A stretch of 37,764 bases of DNA from Enterococcus casseliflavus NBRC 100478 (GTDB lineage: Bacteria > Bacillota > Bacilli > Lactobacillales > Enterococcaceae). Under the pieces are notes generated by a model, which saw only the letters and a list, made by a program, of their open reading frames with translations, was not told the DNA's origin and did no database searches. A program made the translations under genes and the position numbers. The stretch lies in NCBI RefSeq assembly GCF_001544095.1, contig NZ_BCPT01000025.1, positions 1-37,764 on the forward strand. The letters run 5' to 3'. This document shows, in pieces, positions 23,774-32,914 of the stretch. Each line of letters opens with the position of its first letter. The first letter of the stretch is position 1.

Positions 23774-24247
23774 CTAGTTATCCCGATACTCGATCGTCAA
23801 TCCTTTTAAAAAGTTGCGGGCATATTTGTCTAAACATGGTTTGTAATTGCGATGGCCTTCTTTTCGTAAAATGGCGCCTAATTCACCTTTTGAAACTTTA
23901 ACTCCCGCTTGCTCGAAAATGTCCAGCATTTCATCTGTTGTTAGGGAAAGGGCGATTTTTATTTTCTTCAGCATCAAATTATTTACATTGCCATTGTTCA
24001 ACTCTAGGACAGGTTCTGCAGCATCTGGCTTTGTTCCTCGTTGCGAGCGAATCAAACCATTTAAGAAACGCTCAAAGGCTTCATTGGTACACTCAATCTC
24101 GTAGGTCTCAGGATCTTTTTTCTTCAATAATTGTCTTACTTCTTCTTTTGTGAAAGAAGCGCCGCCAAGTTCAAAAATTTTCACCATGTCGGTATCCTTG
24201 ATATCCAAAGCATAGCGTAAACGCGTCAAGCGATCATTGTGATTCAT
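23774..24247 (-). CDS. DUF1456 (YehS-like) protein
   Basis: A 157-aa protein made of two copies of the DUF1456 domain, each about 70 residues: the first begins NDRLTRLRYALDIKDTDMVKIFELGG, the second NNLMLKKIKIALSLTTDEMLDIFEQAG. The function is unknown; E. coli YehS belongs to the family. The start is the ATG at 24245-24247 (MNHNDRL); the frame is open 34 codons further, but those residues are basic and unlike the family. It is divergent from the DUF305 gene. Confidence 0.8.
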   Translation of the reverse strand: MNHNDRLTRLRYALDIKDTDMVKIFELGGASFTKEEVRQLLKKKDPETYEIECTNEAFERFLNGLIRSQRGTKPDAAEPVLELNNGNVNNLMLKKIKIALSLTTDEMLDIFEQAGVKVSKGELGAILRKEGHRNYKPCLDKYARNFLKGLTIEYRDN

Positions 24248-24506
24248 TCTATACACCATCCATTTCTTAGGTTGATTATAACAAATAAACCTAGACGAGT
24301 AATCCCGTTTTCGCTTTTTTACTCTAAGAACCCATTTGTTTTCGTTCAAATGTATATCGCTTCTCTCATTCTACTTCCTCCGCTATACTTGATTTAGGGA
24401 GTAAATTTATTCTAACAAAACAATAAACGAAAAAAAGCATCTGTTCCGATGATGTTTTGGATTGCTTTATTGTTTTTATTTTGTACACAAAAAGGAGAGG
24501 AAAGAA

Positions 24507-24956
24507 ATGAAGAAATACGGGAAATTTTTGGTAATGATTGGGGTATCGACGGTGATTATGTTTTGTATGATGTATTTCAATGTCTACGCCCTCGATCATA
24601 TCTTTTTCAGCCAAACCCGCCTATTTATGGCACTAATGATGGGCGCGATGATGGCGATCATCATGCTGTTATTTATGTGGAAGATGTATGACAACAAGAA
24701 AATGAATATCGGAATTTTAGTTGTCAGTGTTGTACTCTTTTTTGGTTCACTGTTTATGGTCAGAAGCCAAACCGCCGTGGGAGATACGGCCTGGATGAAA
24801 GCCATGATTCCCCATCATTCGATTGCGATTCTAACCAGTAAAAATGCCGATTTGTCTGATCCAAGAGTAAAAGAACTTGCAGAAAAAATCATTGACGCAC
24901 AGGAAAAAGAAATCAAAGAAATGAAAGAATTGATCGAAGAGTTGGAAAACAAATAG
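24507..24956 (+). CDS. DUF305 membrane protein
   Basis: A 149-aa protein with three hydrophobic helices (about 7-25, 34-53 and 61-80) and then a short DUF305-type C-terminal domain with MKAMIPHHSIAI (paired histidines) and a long charged helix. DUF305 proteins include copper-binding CopM and are often found near metal genes, so a metal link is possible but unproven. AGGAGAGG lies before the ATG at 24507; 15 earlier codons of the open frame are not likely translated. A strong terminator follows. Confidence 0.8.
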   Translation: MKKYGKFLVMIGVSTVIMFCMMYFNVYALDHIFFSQTRLFMALMMGAMMAIIMLLFMWKMYDNKKMNIGILVVSVVLFFGSLFMVRSQTAVGDTAWMKAMIPHHSIAILTSKNADLSDPRVKELAEKIIDAQEKEIKEMKELIEELENK

Positions 24957-25011
24957 CCAGTTTGTGTGCTCACTCAAAGTACCAGCAGATCAACTTTATC
25001 GCCACGGTTGC

Positions 25012-25049
25012 GAAGCCCTTCAAACAATGGCTGAAGGGCTTCTTTTTTT
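25012..25049 (+). terminator. Terminator after the DUF305 gene
   Basis: 10-bp perfect stem 25012-25021/25033-25042 (GAAGCCCTTC/GAAGGGCTTC) and seven T. Confidence 0.9.
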
Positions 25050-25088
25050 ATCGTCAGTTGCTTTCTTTCTACTGAAAACCCCTGACCG

Positions 25089-25721
25089 TTATTGCATCCG
25101 TTCTTGTTTGACTTTCTTATCCACAACATGACGCTTGGCAAGCTCTTGGCGAATAGCCGCTAAATCAATCCCCATTTCTGCCATTAAAACCAATGTATGA
25201 TACGCCAAATCAGCAATCTCATAAACGGTTTCTTGGCGGTCTTCCTTCATCGCCCCAATCACGACCTCGGTTGCTTCCTCGCCGATTTTTTTTAAGATTT
25301 TCTCACTGCCTTTTTCAAACAAGTAGCTGGTATAGCTGCCTTCATGCGGCGTATCTTTACGACCTTTTATCAGCTCATACAACGCATCGATGGTCGGAGA
25401 GGATTCTGTACCATAAAGCACCTCTGTAAAGCAGCTTTCTGTGCCTGTATGGCAAGCAGGTCCGTCTTTTTTTACTTTGGCGACTAAAGCATCTTGATCG
25501 CAATCTGCGGTCAATGATACTAAATGCTGGTAATTGCCGCTGGTTTCTCCTTTGCGCCACAATTCTTGGCGACTGCGGGAATAAAAGGTCATCAATCGGT
25601 CTTTCAAGGTCAAGGTCAAACTTTCTTGGTTCATATAAGCCAAGGTCAAAACTTCATTCGTTTCCACATCCTGCACGATCACTGGAACCAATCCTTGTTC
25701 ATCAAATCGTACTTGCACCAT
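25089..25721 (-). CDS. hisI: HisIE: phosphoribosyl-AMP cyclohydrolase / phosphoribosyl-ATP pyrophosphatase
   Basis: A 210-aa bifunctional enzyme for steps 2 and 3 of histidine synthesis. The HisI half (1 to about 110) shows DCDQDA and the zinc-binding GPACHTGTESCF; the HisE half (about 112-205) shows the EEATEVVIGA helix that binds the triphosphate. It is the last gene of the his operon. The start is the ATG at 25719-25721, 8 nt after AAGGAG; the GTG three codons earlier overlaps that site. A 38-nt gap separates it from hisF. Confidence 0.95.
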   Translation of the reverse strand: MVQVRFDEQGLVPVIVQDVETNEVLTLAYMNQESLTLTLKDRLMTFYSRSRQELWRKGETSGNYQHLVSLTADCDQDALVAKVKKDGPACHTGTESCFTEVLYGTESSPTIDALYELIKGRKDTPHEGSYTSYLFEKGSEKILKKIGEEATEVVIGAMKEDRQETVYEIADLAYHTLVLMAEMGIDLAAIRQELAKRHVVDKKVKQERMQ

Positions 25722-25759
25722 GTTATCCACTCCTTCTATTGCCTATCAAAACGCCAACG

Positions 25760-26518
25760 CTATACGATTCGTACGGGAATATCGACGGCCTGTAATTGTT
25801 TTTTCAGTTCTGGGATTTTTACCTCGCCATAGTGAAAAATCGAGGCCGCCAACCCTGCTTCAATATTTGGCAATTGAAACAGCTCGATAAAATCGGCACT
25901 TTTGCCAGCACCACCCGATGCGACGATCGGTAATTTGGTGATTTCGCTGACAGCTTTCAGCAAGTCTAAATCAAACCCCTGCTTCACGCCATCGGTATCC
26001 ATGCTGTTGATGACTAGTTCACCAGCACCTAACTGCTCAGCTTGGCGAATCCACGCCAATGCTTCTAAGCCTGTATCTTCCCGTCCGCCTTTGGCAAACA
26101 CATGCCAGTTCTCACCGACACGGCGAACATCAACGGATAAAACAACGCACTGGCTGCCATAGCGTTTCGCGCCTTCTGCAATCAACTCTGGTCTGCGAAG
26201 TGCCCCCGAATTGACGCTGACTTTGTCGGCGCCACAGTTTAAGACTCGTTCAAAATCTGCTACTTGATTGATGCCACCGCCCACCGTCAAAGGAATAAAC
26301 ACTTCTGACGCCACGCGCTGCAAAATGTCCGTGAATAAGCCGCGTTCTTCTGCAGAAGCAGTAATGTCATAAAAAACCAGCTCATCGGCGCCTTGTTCAT
26401 TGTAAAAGCGCGCCAAAGTCACTGGATCATTGACATCTTTTAAGCCAGCAAAATTGACCCCTTTCACGACTCGCCCATCTCGCACATCAAGGCAAGGAAT
26501 GATTCGTTTGGCGATCAT
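25760..26518 (-). CDS. hisF: HisF: imidazole glycerol phosphate synthase, cyclase subunit
   Basis: A 252-aa TIM barrel. It uses ammonia from HisH to turn PRFAR into imidazole glycerol phosphate and AICAR. The N-terminal IIPCLDVRDGRVVKGVNF holds the catalytic Asp11. VLSVDVRR carries the second catalytic Asp (about 130), and VASGGAG binds phosphate. Normal length. Its ATG overlaps the hisA stop by 4 nt, so translation is coupled. Confidence 0.96.
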   Translation of the reverse strand: MIAKRIIPCLDVRDGRVVKGVNFAGLKDVNDPVTLARFYNEQGADELVFYDITASAEERGLFTDILQRVASEVFIPLTVGGGINQVADFERVLNCGADKVSVNSGALRRPELIAEGAKRYGSQCVVLSVDVRRVGENWHVFAKGGREDTGLEALAWIRQAEQLGAGELVINSMDTDGVKQGFDLDLLKAVSEITKLPIVASGGAGKSADFIELFQLPNIEAGLAASIFHYGEVKIPELKKQLQAVDIPVRIV

Positions 26519-27234
26519 GCTTCTGCCTCCCCTGCTGCTAAGACATCCGCCAATTGGAGACTGCCGTTATATAAGGATTTCCCAACGATCACGCCAGAGA
26601 TGCCCAACTGTTTTAATCCTTTAATATCTGCCAATGAAGCCACGCCGCCAGAAGCCACGATGTCGCAATCCAATTGATTGAGTTTTTCGTATAGCGGCAG
26701 ATTGATGCCTTCTCCTGTACCGTCACGTGAGATTTCGGTAAAGATGATCGTTTGCGCGCCCCATTCCACCAATTGTTGGCAAAAAGTAAACGCGTCTGTT
26801 GCCGTTTTCTCGAGCCAGCCTTCCACGGCCACTTTTTCTTCCTTGGCATCGACCCCAATCGCGATCTTATTGCCGTATTTCTTAAGCATCGCTTTTGTGA
26901 ATGCTGGGTCTTTCTGGGCAATCGTGCCGAGGATCACCCGATGAACGCCTGCTGCCAAACAATGCTGGATCGTTTCTTCCTCACGAATCCCGCCGCCAAC
27001 TTCGACAAACAGATTGGTTTGCTGGACGATTTTTTTTGCGACATCAAAGTAATGGAGTTTGCCAGCTTTGGCACCATCTAAGTCGACGAGGTGCAGATAG
27101 TTGGCACCTTCTTCTTCAAATGAACGAGCAAATGCCACTGGATCATCCCCAAACACTTCTTTTTGCTCATAGTCTCCTTGGTACAAACGGACCACTTTTT
27201 GATCTAACAGATCAATTGCTGGAAAAATTTTCAT
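26515..27234 (-). CDS. hisA: HisA: ProFAR isomerase
   Basis: A 239-aa TIM-barrel isomerase acting before HisF/HisH (ProFAR to PRFAR). FPAIDLLDQKVVRLYQGDY contains catalytic Asp8, and the second half contains ITEISRDGTGEG with the second catalytic Asp. The fold and length match the family. It overlaps hisH at its start and hisF at its end by 4 nt each. Confidence 0.96.
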   Translation of the reverse strand: MKIFPAIDLLDQKVVRLYQGDYEQKEVFGDDPVAFARSFEEEGANYLHLVDLDGAKAGKLHYFDVAKKIVQQTNLFVEVGGGIREEETIQHCLAAGVHRVILGTIAQKDPAFTKAMLKKYGNKIAIGVDAKEEKVAVEGWLEKTATDAFTFCQQLVEWGAQTIIFTEISRDGTGEGINLPLYEKLNQLDCDIVASGGVASLADIKGLKQLGISGVIVGKSLYNGSLQLADVLAAGEAEA

Positions 27235-27854
27235 AGCGGCACCTCCGTAAATGCTTTTAAAATCTTCAACCCGACAGCCCCACTTTTTTCTGGGTGGAAC
27301 TGAGTACCGAAGACATTGTCTTTTTGCACGATACCGGGAATTGCTAGACCATAGTCACTGTCTGCTATGACATACTCTTGGCAATCAGTAGCAAAATAAC
27401 TGTGGACATAGTAGACAAAGTCTTGTTCCCCTAGCCCGCTGACTAGAGGACTTTCCTTTCTGACAGTCAGCCGATTCCAACCAATCTGCGGCACTTTCAG
27501 ATTCAGTTTGGCTTCTTCAAAGGCGCTTTGCATGGAAACGATCCGTCCTGGAATCAAACCGAGCCCCGCATGTGTGCCAAACTCCTCACTACTATCAAAC
27601 AACAGCTGCATCCCTAAACAAATGCCTAAAAAGGGTTTGCCAGCTGCTGCCAATTCTTGGATCGGTTCGATCAGCGACAACTCTGCCAACTTTTGGCGGG
27701 CATCGCCAAAAGCGCCTACGCCAGGTAAAAGAATGCGGTCGGCAGCTTTTAATTCTGCTAGTGAACGCGTGATTTGGCAGTCAACACCCAAATAATCCAG
27801 CGAACGAGACAAGCTGAACAAATTGCCGACCCCATAGTCGATGATTGCTAACAT
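27231..27854 (-). CDS. hisH: HisH: imidazole glycerol phosphate synthase, glutaminase subunit
   Basis: A 207-aa class I glutamine amidotransferase that feeds ammonia to HisF. The nucleophile is Cys79 in FLGICLGMQ. The catalytic His and Glu are in GTQFHPEKSG near residue 188. The reading frame is intact. It lies 65 nt after hisB, the largest gap within the operon, with its own ribosome binding site (AAGGGG) before the ATG. Confidence 0.95.
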   Translation of the reverse strand: MLAIIDYGVGNLFSLSRSLDYLGVDCQITRSLAELKAADRILLPGVGAFGDARQKLAELSLIEPIQELAAAGKPFLGICLGMQLLFDSSEEFGTHAGLGLIPGRIVSMQSAFEEAKLNLKVPQIGWNRLTVRKESPLVSGLGEQDFVYYVHSYFATDCQEYVIADSDYGLAIPGIVQKDNVFGTQFHPEKSGAVGLKILKAFTEVPL

Positions 27855-27919
27855 AATACGCCCCTTTCCTTATCTCATCCATCTGTGTGGAAGATACGTA
27901 ATCATTTTTCCCTCATGAA

Positions 27920-28513
27920 TCACTGGATCGTCCCTTTGGTTGAAGGGATCTCATCTGGGGCTGCTTGATTGATCGCTACTGCTTCACCTAAGGCACGCCC
28001 AAAGCCTTTAAAACAAGCTTCCACAATGTGGTGGCTGTTTTTCCCAGCGATTTGATGGAGATGGATCGTAGCACCTAATTCACGGGCAAAAGCAATGAAA
28101 AATTCTTCAACCAATTCTGTATCAAACTGCTGCCCGATTTTTTCGCTCGGTATCGCCAACTCTACGACTGCCATGCCACGACCGCTAATATCGATCGCTG
28201 TCATGACTAAGGCTTCGTCCATCGGCAGCAGCATACTGCCATAGCGTTTGATGCCTCGTCGCTCCCCAAGACTTTCTGAAAACGCTCGGCCAATGGCGAT
28301 GGCTACGTCTTCTGTTGTGTGATGGGCATCTACTTCTGTATCACCATCACAGACCAACGTCAAATCAAAGCGACCGTGGCGGACAAATAATTCCAGCATG
28401 TGGTCTAAAAACCCCACACCAGTCTTGATTGATTGCTGACCAGTACCATCGATCGTCAACTGCAGGTGGATCTTGGTTTCAGTCGTATTGCGGGTAACTT
28501 CTGCTTTTCTCAT
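27920..28513 (-). CDS. hisB: HisB: imidazoleglycerol-phosphate dehydratase (single function)
   Basis: A 197-aa IGP dehydratase only, without the phosphatase half found in E. coli HisB. The two metal motifs are DAHHTTEDVAIAIG and the later HHIVEACFKGFGRAL. Because the phosphatase is not here and no hisK, hisN or hisJ lies in the operon, histidinol-phosphate dephosphorylation must be done elsewhere. The start overlaps the hisC stop by 4 nt. Confidence 0.95.
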   Translation of the reverse strand: MRKAEVTRNTTETKIHLQLTIDGTGQQSIKTGVGFLDHMLELFVRHGRFDLTLVCDGDTEVDAHHTTEDVAIAIGRAFSESLGERRGIKRYGSMLLPMDEALVMTAIDISGRGMAVVELAIPSEKIGQQFDTELVEEFFIAFARELGATIHLHQIAGKNSHHIVEACFKGFGRALGEAVAINQAAPDEIPSTKGTIQ

Positions 28514-29568
28514 TCCTTCACCTCTTCTATGATCGTTGTTAACACCGTCATCAATCGTTCCATCTGGGCCCTCGTTCCTACCGTGATCCGTAAATACTCT
28601 TTGATGCGGGGCTGATTAAACCAGCGGACGAAGATTTTCTGCTCTTTCAGTGCCTGATACAACTCTTCACCAGCAATCGCAGGGTGCCTTGCAAACAAAA
28701 AATTTCCTTGGCTGTCGGTCTGCTCAAAGCCGAGTTTCGCTAGGGCTTGCTTGCTCCACTCACGCACGTGGATCGTTGCTTGGATCTTCTCATCGACATA
28801 CGCTTGTTCTTGCAAAACGGCTGCACCAGCGGCTTGGGTCAAACTATTGACATTGTAAGGATTCAAGCTAAATTTCAACCGATTCAAGTCTTGGATCAGT
28901 CCTTCATTGGCAACCGCAAAGCCTAGGCGTGCCCCTGCCAGCTGCCGAGATTTCGAAAACGTCCCCACGACCAAGAGATTTGGGTATTGATCGATCAAAG
29001 AAACCATTGAAGAGCCGCCAAAATCGATATAGGCCTCATCGACAATCACTAAGCGATCGGGATGCCGTTTTAGAAAGGCACAAATTTCGCTTTGTTCTTG
29101 ATAAACCCCAGTCGGCGCATTGGGATTGGCAAAAATAACGGTCCCTTTGAGCGAATCGTAGTCCGTTAACGCAATCGAGAAATCTTCTTGCAGCGGAACA
29201 ACGGTGGCAGCGACTTGGTACAAGGCACCATACACTTGATAAAACCCATAGGTCACATCGGGAAAGGCGATGCCGTTTTCCGTGAAGCCTTGAAAGAGAT
29301 AGGACAAGACTTCGTCACTGCCATTACCGAGAAACAGCTGGGCTGGTTTAACGCCAAGATAGGCAGCCAGAGGGGTTGTCACCACTTCAGCAGCAATATC
29401 CGAGTAACGATTCAGCTTGTGGGCGGCATCGGCAACCGCCGCTTGAACACTTGGCGCTGGCGGATAAGGACTTTCATTGGTGTTCAGTTTAATAACGGCT
29501 TGCTCGTCTACTTGTTCCCCTGGTGTATAAGGAGTCAGCTTGTGATACTTTTGATGTAAAAAGGTCAT
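28510..29568 (-). CDS. hisC: HisC: histidinol-phosphate aminotransferase
   Basis: A 352-aa PLP enzyme of aminotransferase fold type I. NESPYPPAP near the N-terminus, GNGSDEVL, NPNAPTG and the PLP lysine in GTFSKSRQLAGARLG are visible. It converts imidazole acetol phosphate to histidinol phosphate with glutamate. The length is usual. It overlaps hisD at its start and hisB at its end by 4 nt. Confidence 0.95.
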   Translation of the reverse strand: MTFLHQKYHKLTPYTPGEQVDEQAVIKLNTNESPYPPAPSVQAAVADAAHKLNRYSDIAAEVVTTPLAAYLGVKPAQLFLGNGSDEVLSYLFQGFTENGIAFPDVTYGFYQVYGALYQVAATVVPLQEDFSIALTDYDSLKGTVIFANPNAPTGVYQEQSEICAFLKRHPDRLVIVDEAYIDFGGSSMVSLIDQYPNLLVVGTFSKSRQLAGARLGFAVANEGLIQDLNRLKFSLNPYNVNSLTQAAGAAVLQEQAYVDEKIQATIHVREWSKQALAKLGFEQTDSQGNFLFARHPAIAGEELYQALKEQKIFVRWFNQPRIKEYLRITVGTRAQMERLMTVLTTIIEEVKE

Positions 29569-30845
29569 TTTTCTCCCTCTCTTCGTACATTGATCGAACG
29601 GGCATGGCCGATCAAGTCTTCGGTTTCTGCGAACAACGCTACGGCTGGACCAGCCGCCTTCATGGCTGCTTCTGGGTAATACAAGTAGCTGCTTTTCTTA
29701 ATAAAATCATCCACTGATAACGGCGAGTAAAAACGGGCGGTCCCTTCTGTTGGTAGGGTATGATTTGGTCCAGCAAAATAATCTCCCAGCACTTCTGGTG
29801 TATGATGTCCTAAAAAAACACTACCCGCATTTTCTACTTGTCCCAACAAAGCAAAAGGATCTGCCACTGCTAATTCAAGGTGTTCTGGGGCGATTTGATT
29901 GGCAATGGTAAGTGCTTCAGTCAAATCATTGACCAGAATCAACTTTCCGCTAGATTCAAGCGCTGCAGCAGCAATGTCTTTGCGGGGCAGTTGCTTCAGT
30001 TGCAAGTCAAGCTCTACTTGGACTTGTTCAATCAAGGCTGCTTCTGTTGTGACTAAGATGGCTTGCGCTAAGATATCATGCTCGGCTTGTGCCAAAAGAT
30101 CCGCTGCCAGCCAGCGCGGATTTGCGCTGGCATCGGCGATGATCAGCACATCGCTGGGCCCTGCGATCATATCGATATCAACTTCGCCGTACACCATTTT
30201 TTTCGCTGTGGCGACATAAATATTTCCTGGTCCCACGATTTTGTCGACTTTGGGAATCGTTTCTGTCCCATAAGCCAATGCCGCTACGCCATGGGCTCCA
30301 CCGACTTTGTAGATTTCATCCACTCCAGCAACGGAAGCTGCCGCTAAGATAGCAGCTGGAACTTTTCCTTGGCTGTCCGTCGGTGTGATCATAACGATTT
30401 TTTTGACCCCGGCGATTTTTGCGGGCAGGACATCCATCAAAACCGTACTAGGATAAGCTGCTGTTCCGCCAGGAACGTAGACCCCGACTTTTGCTAGTGG
30501 CAAGACCCGCTGTCCCATCACAACGCCATTTTCCTTCGTCAAGACAAAGCCTTGCTGGACTTGCTTTTGATGAAATGCCAAAATGTTTTCCTTCGCCTGT
30601 TCCATCACCTCAAGCAGCTCAGGGGAGACGGCTTGGACAGCCGTTTCAACCTCCTCAAGACTGACGGTTAAGGAAGACAAGGTCACTTGATCGATTTCTT
30701 CAATTAATTGAAACAACGCCTGATCTCCTTGCTGCTGAACACGGGCAATGATTTGGGCGACAATGGTTGAAACATCCTTCGTTTCCGACTGTTTCCTTGC
30801 CACAATCGTTTCGATCGTATCTTTTTGGGTCGAAAAAATTCTCAT
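29565..30845 (-). CDS. hisD: HisD: histidinol dehydrogenase
   Basis: A 426-aa zinc enzyme catalysing the last two oxidations, histidinol to histidine with NAD. Visible family blocks are VYVPGGTAAYPSTVLM, VGPGNIYVATAKK, DMIAGPSDVLIIAD and IAPEHLEL, the last with the catalytic His. The length is typical. It is translationally coupled to hisZG upstream and hisC downstream (4-nt overlaps). Confidence 0.96.
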   Translation of the reverse strand: MRIFSTQKDTIETIVARKQSETKDVSTIVAQIIARVQQQGDQALFQLIEEIDQVTLSSLTVSLEEVETAVQAVSPELLEVMEQAKENILAFHQKQVQQGFVLTKENGVVMGQRVLPLAKVGVYVPGGTAAYPSTVLMDVLPAKIAGVKKIVMITPTDSQGKVPAAILAAASVAGVDEIYKVGGAHGVAALAYGTETIPKVDKIVGPGNIYVATAKKMVYGEVDIDMIAGPSDVLIIADASANPRWLAADLLAQAEHDILAQAILVTTEAALIEQVQVELDLQLKQLPRKDIAAAALESSGKLILVNDLTEALTIANQIAPEHLELAVADPFALLGQVENAGSVFLGHHTPEVLGDYFAGPNHTLPTEGTARFYSPLSVDDFIKKSSYLYYPEAAMKAAGPAVALFAETEDLIGHARSINVRREGEK

Positions 30846-32401
30846 AATTGCTCCCTCACCTTCTCAATCACTGTTTGAATGCGTTCTTGCTTGAAACGCC
30901 ACGTGGCGTGGTTGATCACTAAACGCGCTGAAGACGGCGCGATGTCTTGGATCACTTCTAAATCATTTTCTTTTAGTGTCGTCCCCGTTTCGACGATGTC
31001 AACGATCACATCGGATAGACCTAACAAAGGAGCCAATTCAATGGATCCATGCAGTTGGATCAATTCCACCGAGCGACCTAACCCTTGATAAAACTGACGG
31101 GTGATCTGCGGATATTTTGTGGAGACCCGCAGCGGGCGGGAGAAATCTTCCTCGAAATCCGTACGCGCCGCTACTGCCAAACGGCAGACCCCCATATGCA
31201 AATCAAGAAATTCGATGACTTCTGCCTTGCTTTCCATTAAAATATCTTTGCCTACGACACCGATATCCGCCACTCCGTGCTCCACATAGATCGCCACATC
31301 GCTAGGCTTGACTAAGAAAAAGCGCAGCTTGTTTTCTTCATCACAAAAAATTAGTTGGCGATTGTCTTTGAAGACGCCTTGCGCAGCGACTCCAGCTTTC
31401 GTGAATAAATCGTAGACGGCATCCCCCATGCGGCCTTTAGGTAGCGCAATGTTCAAATAGCCTGAACTTTCGTTGTCAGTCGGCACCTTTTGCCCTACAT
31501 GGTTGAGCTTCATACCAAACCCGATCGCCCCTTGCTCTTTGCCTTGCCGACTCATCAAGCGATCATAACGGCCGCCATATAAAATCGTCTCTCTTGCTTC
31601 TTCGATGAATCCTTGAAACAGCAAGCCACTGTAATAATCGGCATCATTTAAAATTGAAAAATCCAGCCTTATCCGAATGGAAGCTGACAGTTGTTCTTTT
31701 TGCAATGCTTGATACAGTTGTTTTAGTTCTGCTAAACCAGCTTGTGCTTGGGGATACTCTGCCAGCAGCTCTTTGGCCTTTTGATACTTGGTTTCAAAAT
31801 CACCTGACAAACGTACCAGTTTCGCCAATTTTTCAGCTTCTGTTGCTGACAAGCCAGCTTTTTCAGTCAGTGCATCCATGCCATGGGAACTCTTGTCCCG
31901 CAGGCAGTGCAGTACCTTTTGTCGATCCGCTTCGGGGAAGCGTTGGCAGATGCCATCCAAAATCCCCATATGAGACAGATCCAAGGTCCCTTTTCCCACC
32001 TGAGCCAAACTTTCCCAAGCCAGTTTTACAACCTCCAGTTGATCTTCCCATGTGATTTGGTCAATGAGCTCCAAACCGATTTGATCGATCTTTTGGTATT
32101 CCCCTGCTTGACGATCCTGTCGATAGACATCCTCCACATAATACACTCTGCGCGCTTCTCCAGAAGGTGTATTTTTGGCAATCGACAAGGTGACATCGGG
32201 TTTTAGCGCCATCGTCCTGCCATCCGTGCCTGTAAACGTGATGATGGAAGAACCACGCAAGAACTGATCATTTTGCTGATAGTTGCGATACTCTTCAAAA
32301 TTGTTCGAGTGATAAGGTGAAAAATGATGCTGTGTATACAATTTTCTTAATTTCAGTTCGACTTGTTCGGCTGGTTTTAATACATTCCATAACTCTTCCA
32401 C
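30842..32401 (-). CDS. hisZG: HisZ-HisG fusion: ATP phosphoribosyltransferase, regulatory and catalytic parts in one chain
   Basis: A 519-aa protein for the first step of histidine synthesis (ATP + PRPP). Residues 1 to about 305 are HisZ, a histidyl-tRNA-synthetase-like regulatory domain, with ALKPDVTLSIA, VEDVYRQD and the GGRYDRL block (276-282). A short linker (about 306-313, PTDNESSG) joins a complete short-form HisG (about 314-519), with NIALPKGRMG and the PRPP-binding block DIVETGTTLKEND. Normally these are two genes and form a hetero-octamer. The chosen start is GTG at 32399-32401, because AGGAG lies 6 nt upstream; a longer ATG frame adds 14 residues that translate that site. First gene of the operon. 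I see no T-box or other leader. Confidence 0.93.
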   Translation of the reverse strand: MEELWNVLKPAEQVELKLRKLYTQHHFSPYHSNNFEEYRNYQQNDQFLRGSSIITFTGTDGRTMALKPDVTLSIAKNTPSGEARRVYYVEDVYRQDRQAGEYQKIDQIGLELIDQITWEDQLEVVKLAWESLAQVGKGTLDLSHMGILDGICQRFPEADRQKVLHCLRDKSSHGMDALTEKAGLSATEAEKLAKLVRLSGDFETKYQKAKELLAEYPQAQAGLAELKQLYQALQKEQLSASIRIRLDFSILNDADYYSGLLFQGFIEEARETILYGGRYDRLMSRQGKEQGAIGFGMKLNHVGQKVPTDNESSGYLNIALPKGRMGDAVYDLFTKAGVAAQGVFKDNRQLIFCDEENKLRFFLVKPSDVAIYVEHGVADIGVVGKDILMESKAEVIEFLDLHMGVCRLAVAARTDFEEDFSRPLRVSTKYPQITRQFYQGLGRSVELIQLHGSIELAPLLGLSDVIVDIVETGTTLKENDLEVIQDIAPSSARLVINHATWRFKQERIQTVIEKVREQL

Positions 32402-32914
32402 ACTTATCACTCCTATTTCATGCCACCGATTCGGCTTTCTCACTGTTAAAGGCTCGCTTTATCATCGATTCACCATCAGTTTTTCTAATAATACTAATGG
32501 TTTTGCCATAAATAAGCAATGGTATTTTTCGAAATATTCTGGAATTTTTAGTCGATTTCAAGAGAACATAGCGATGTCGTTTCTTTGTTGACGATTATTC
32601 CATCGAATCTGGAAGTCAGTTTTCCTTTCTTAATGAAGTAACTTAGTACTTGTGCATCCTCCATCACTTAGTTGCTCAACCATAAAAAAGTCCGAAATAT
32701 ACGACCATCTTGTTTCAGAAACTCGTTATCGATTACTCTATCTTTTGTACCCTACAAAGAATTGGCGCAAATGAAGCGATGATATGAAAATCACCCAAAA
32801 CGTTCATTGTTGTACTTATCGCTTATATTACGGCACAAAAAGCACACAGCAGAAGAATCAGAGAAAACAGCTAAATAGTACATGCTCTATAGCTTAATAA
32901 GGAGAGAAAAGTAA
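32402..32914. other. Divergent promoter region: his operon / CPBP gene
   Basis: 513 bases between divergent starts. It must hold both promoters. TATTAT near 32490 is a possible his -10, but no good -35 is seen. No T-box antiterminator (TGGNACCGCG) and no obvious palindromic operator was found. Confidence 0.4.

Noticed and set aside
32402-32914. His T-box or histidine leader peptide upstream of hisZG
   Set aside because: No TGGNACCGCG motif, no run of His codons with a ribosome binding site and no clear terminator/antiterminator pair were found.
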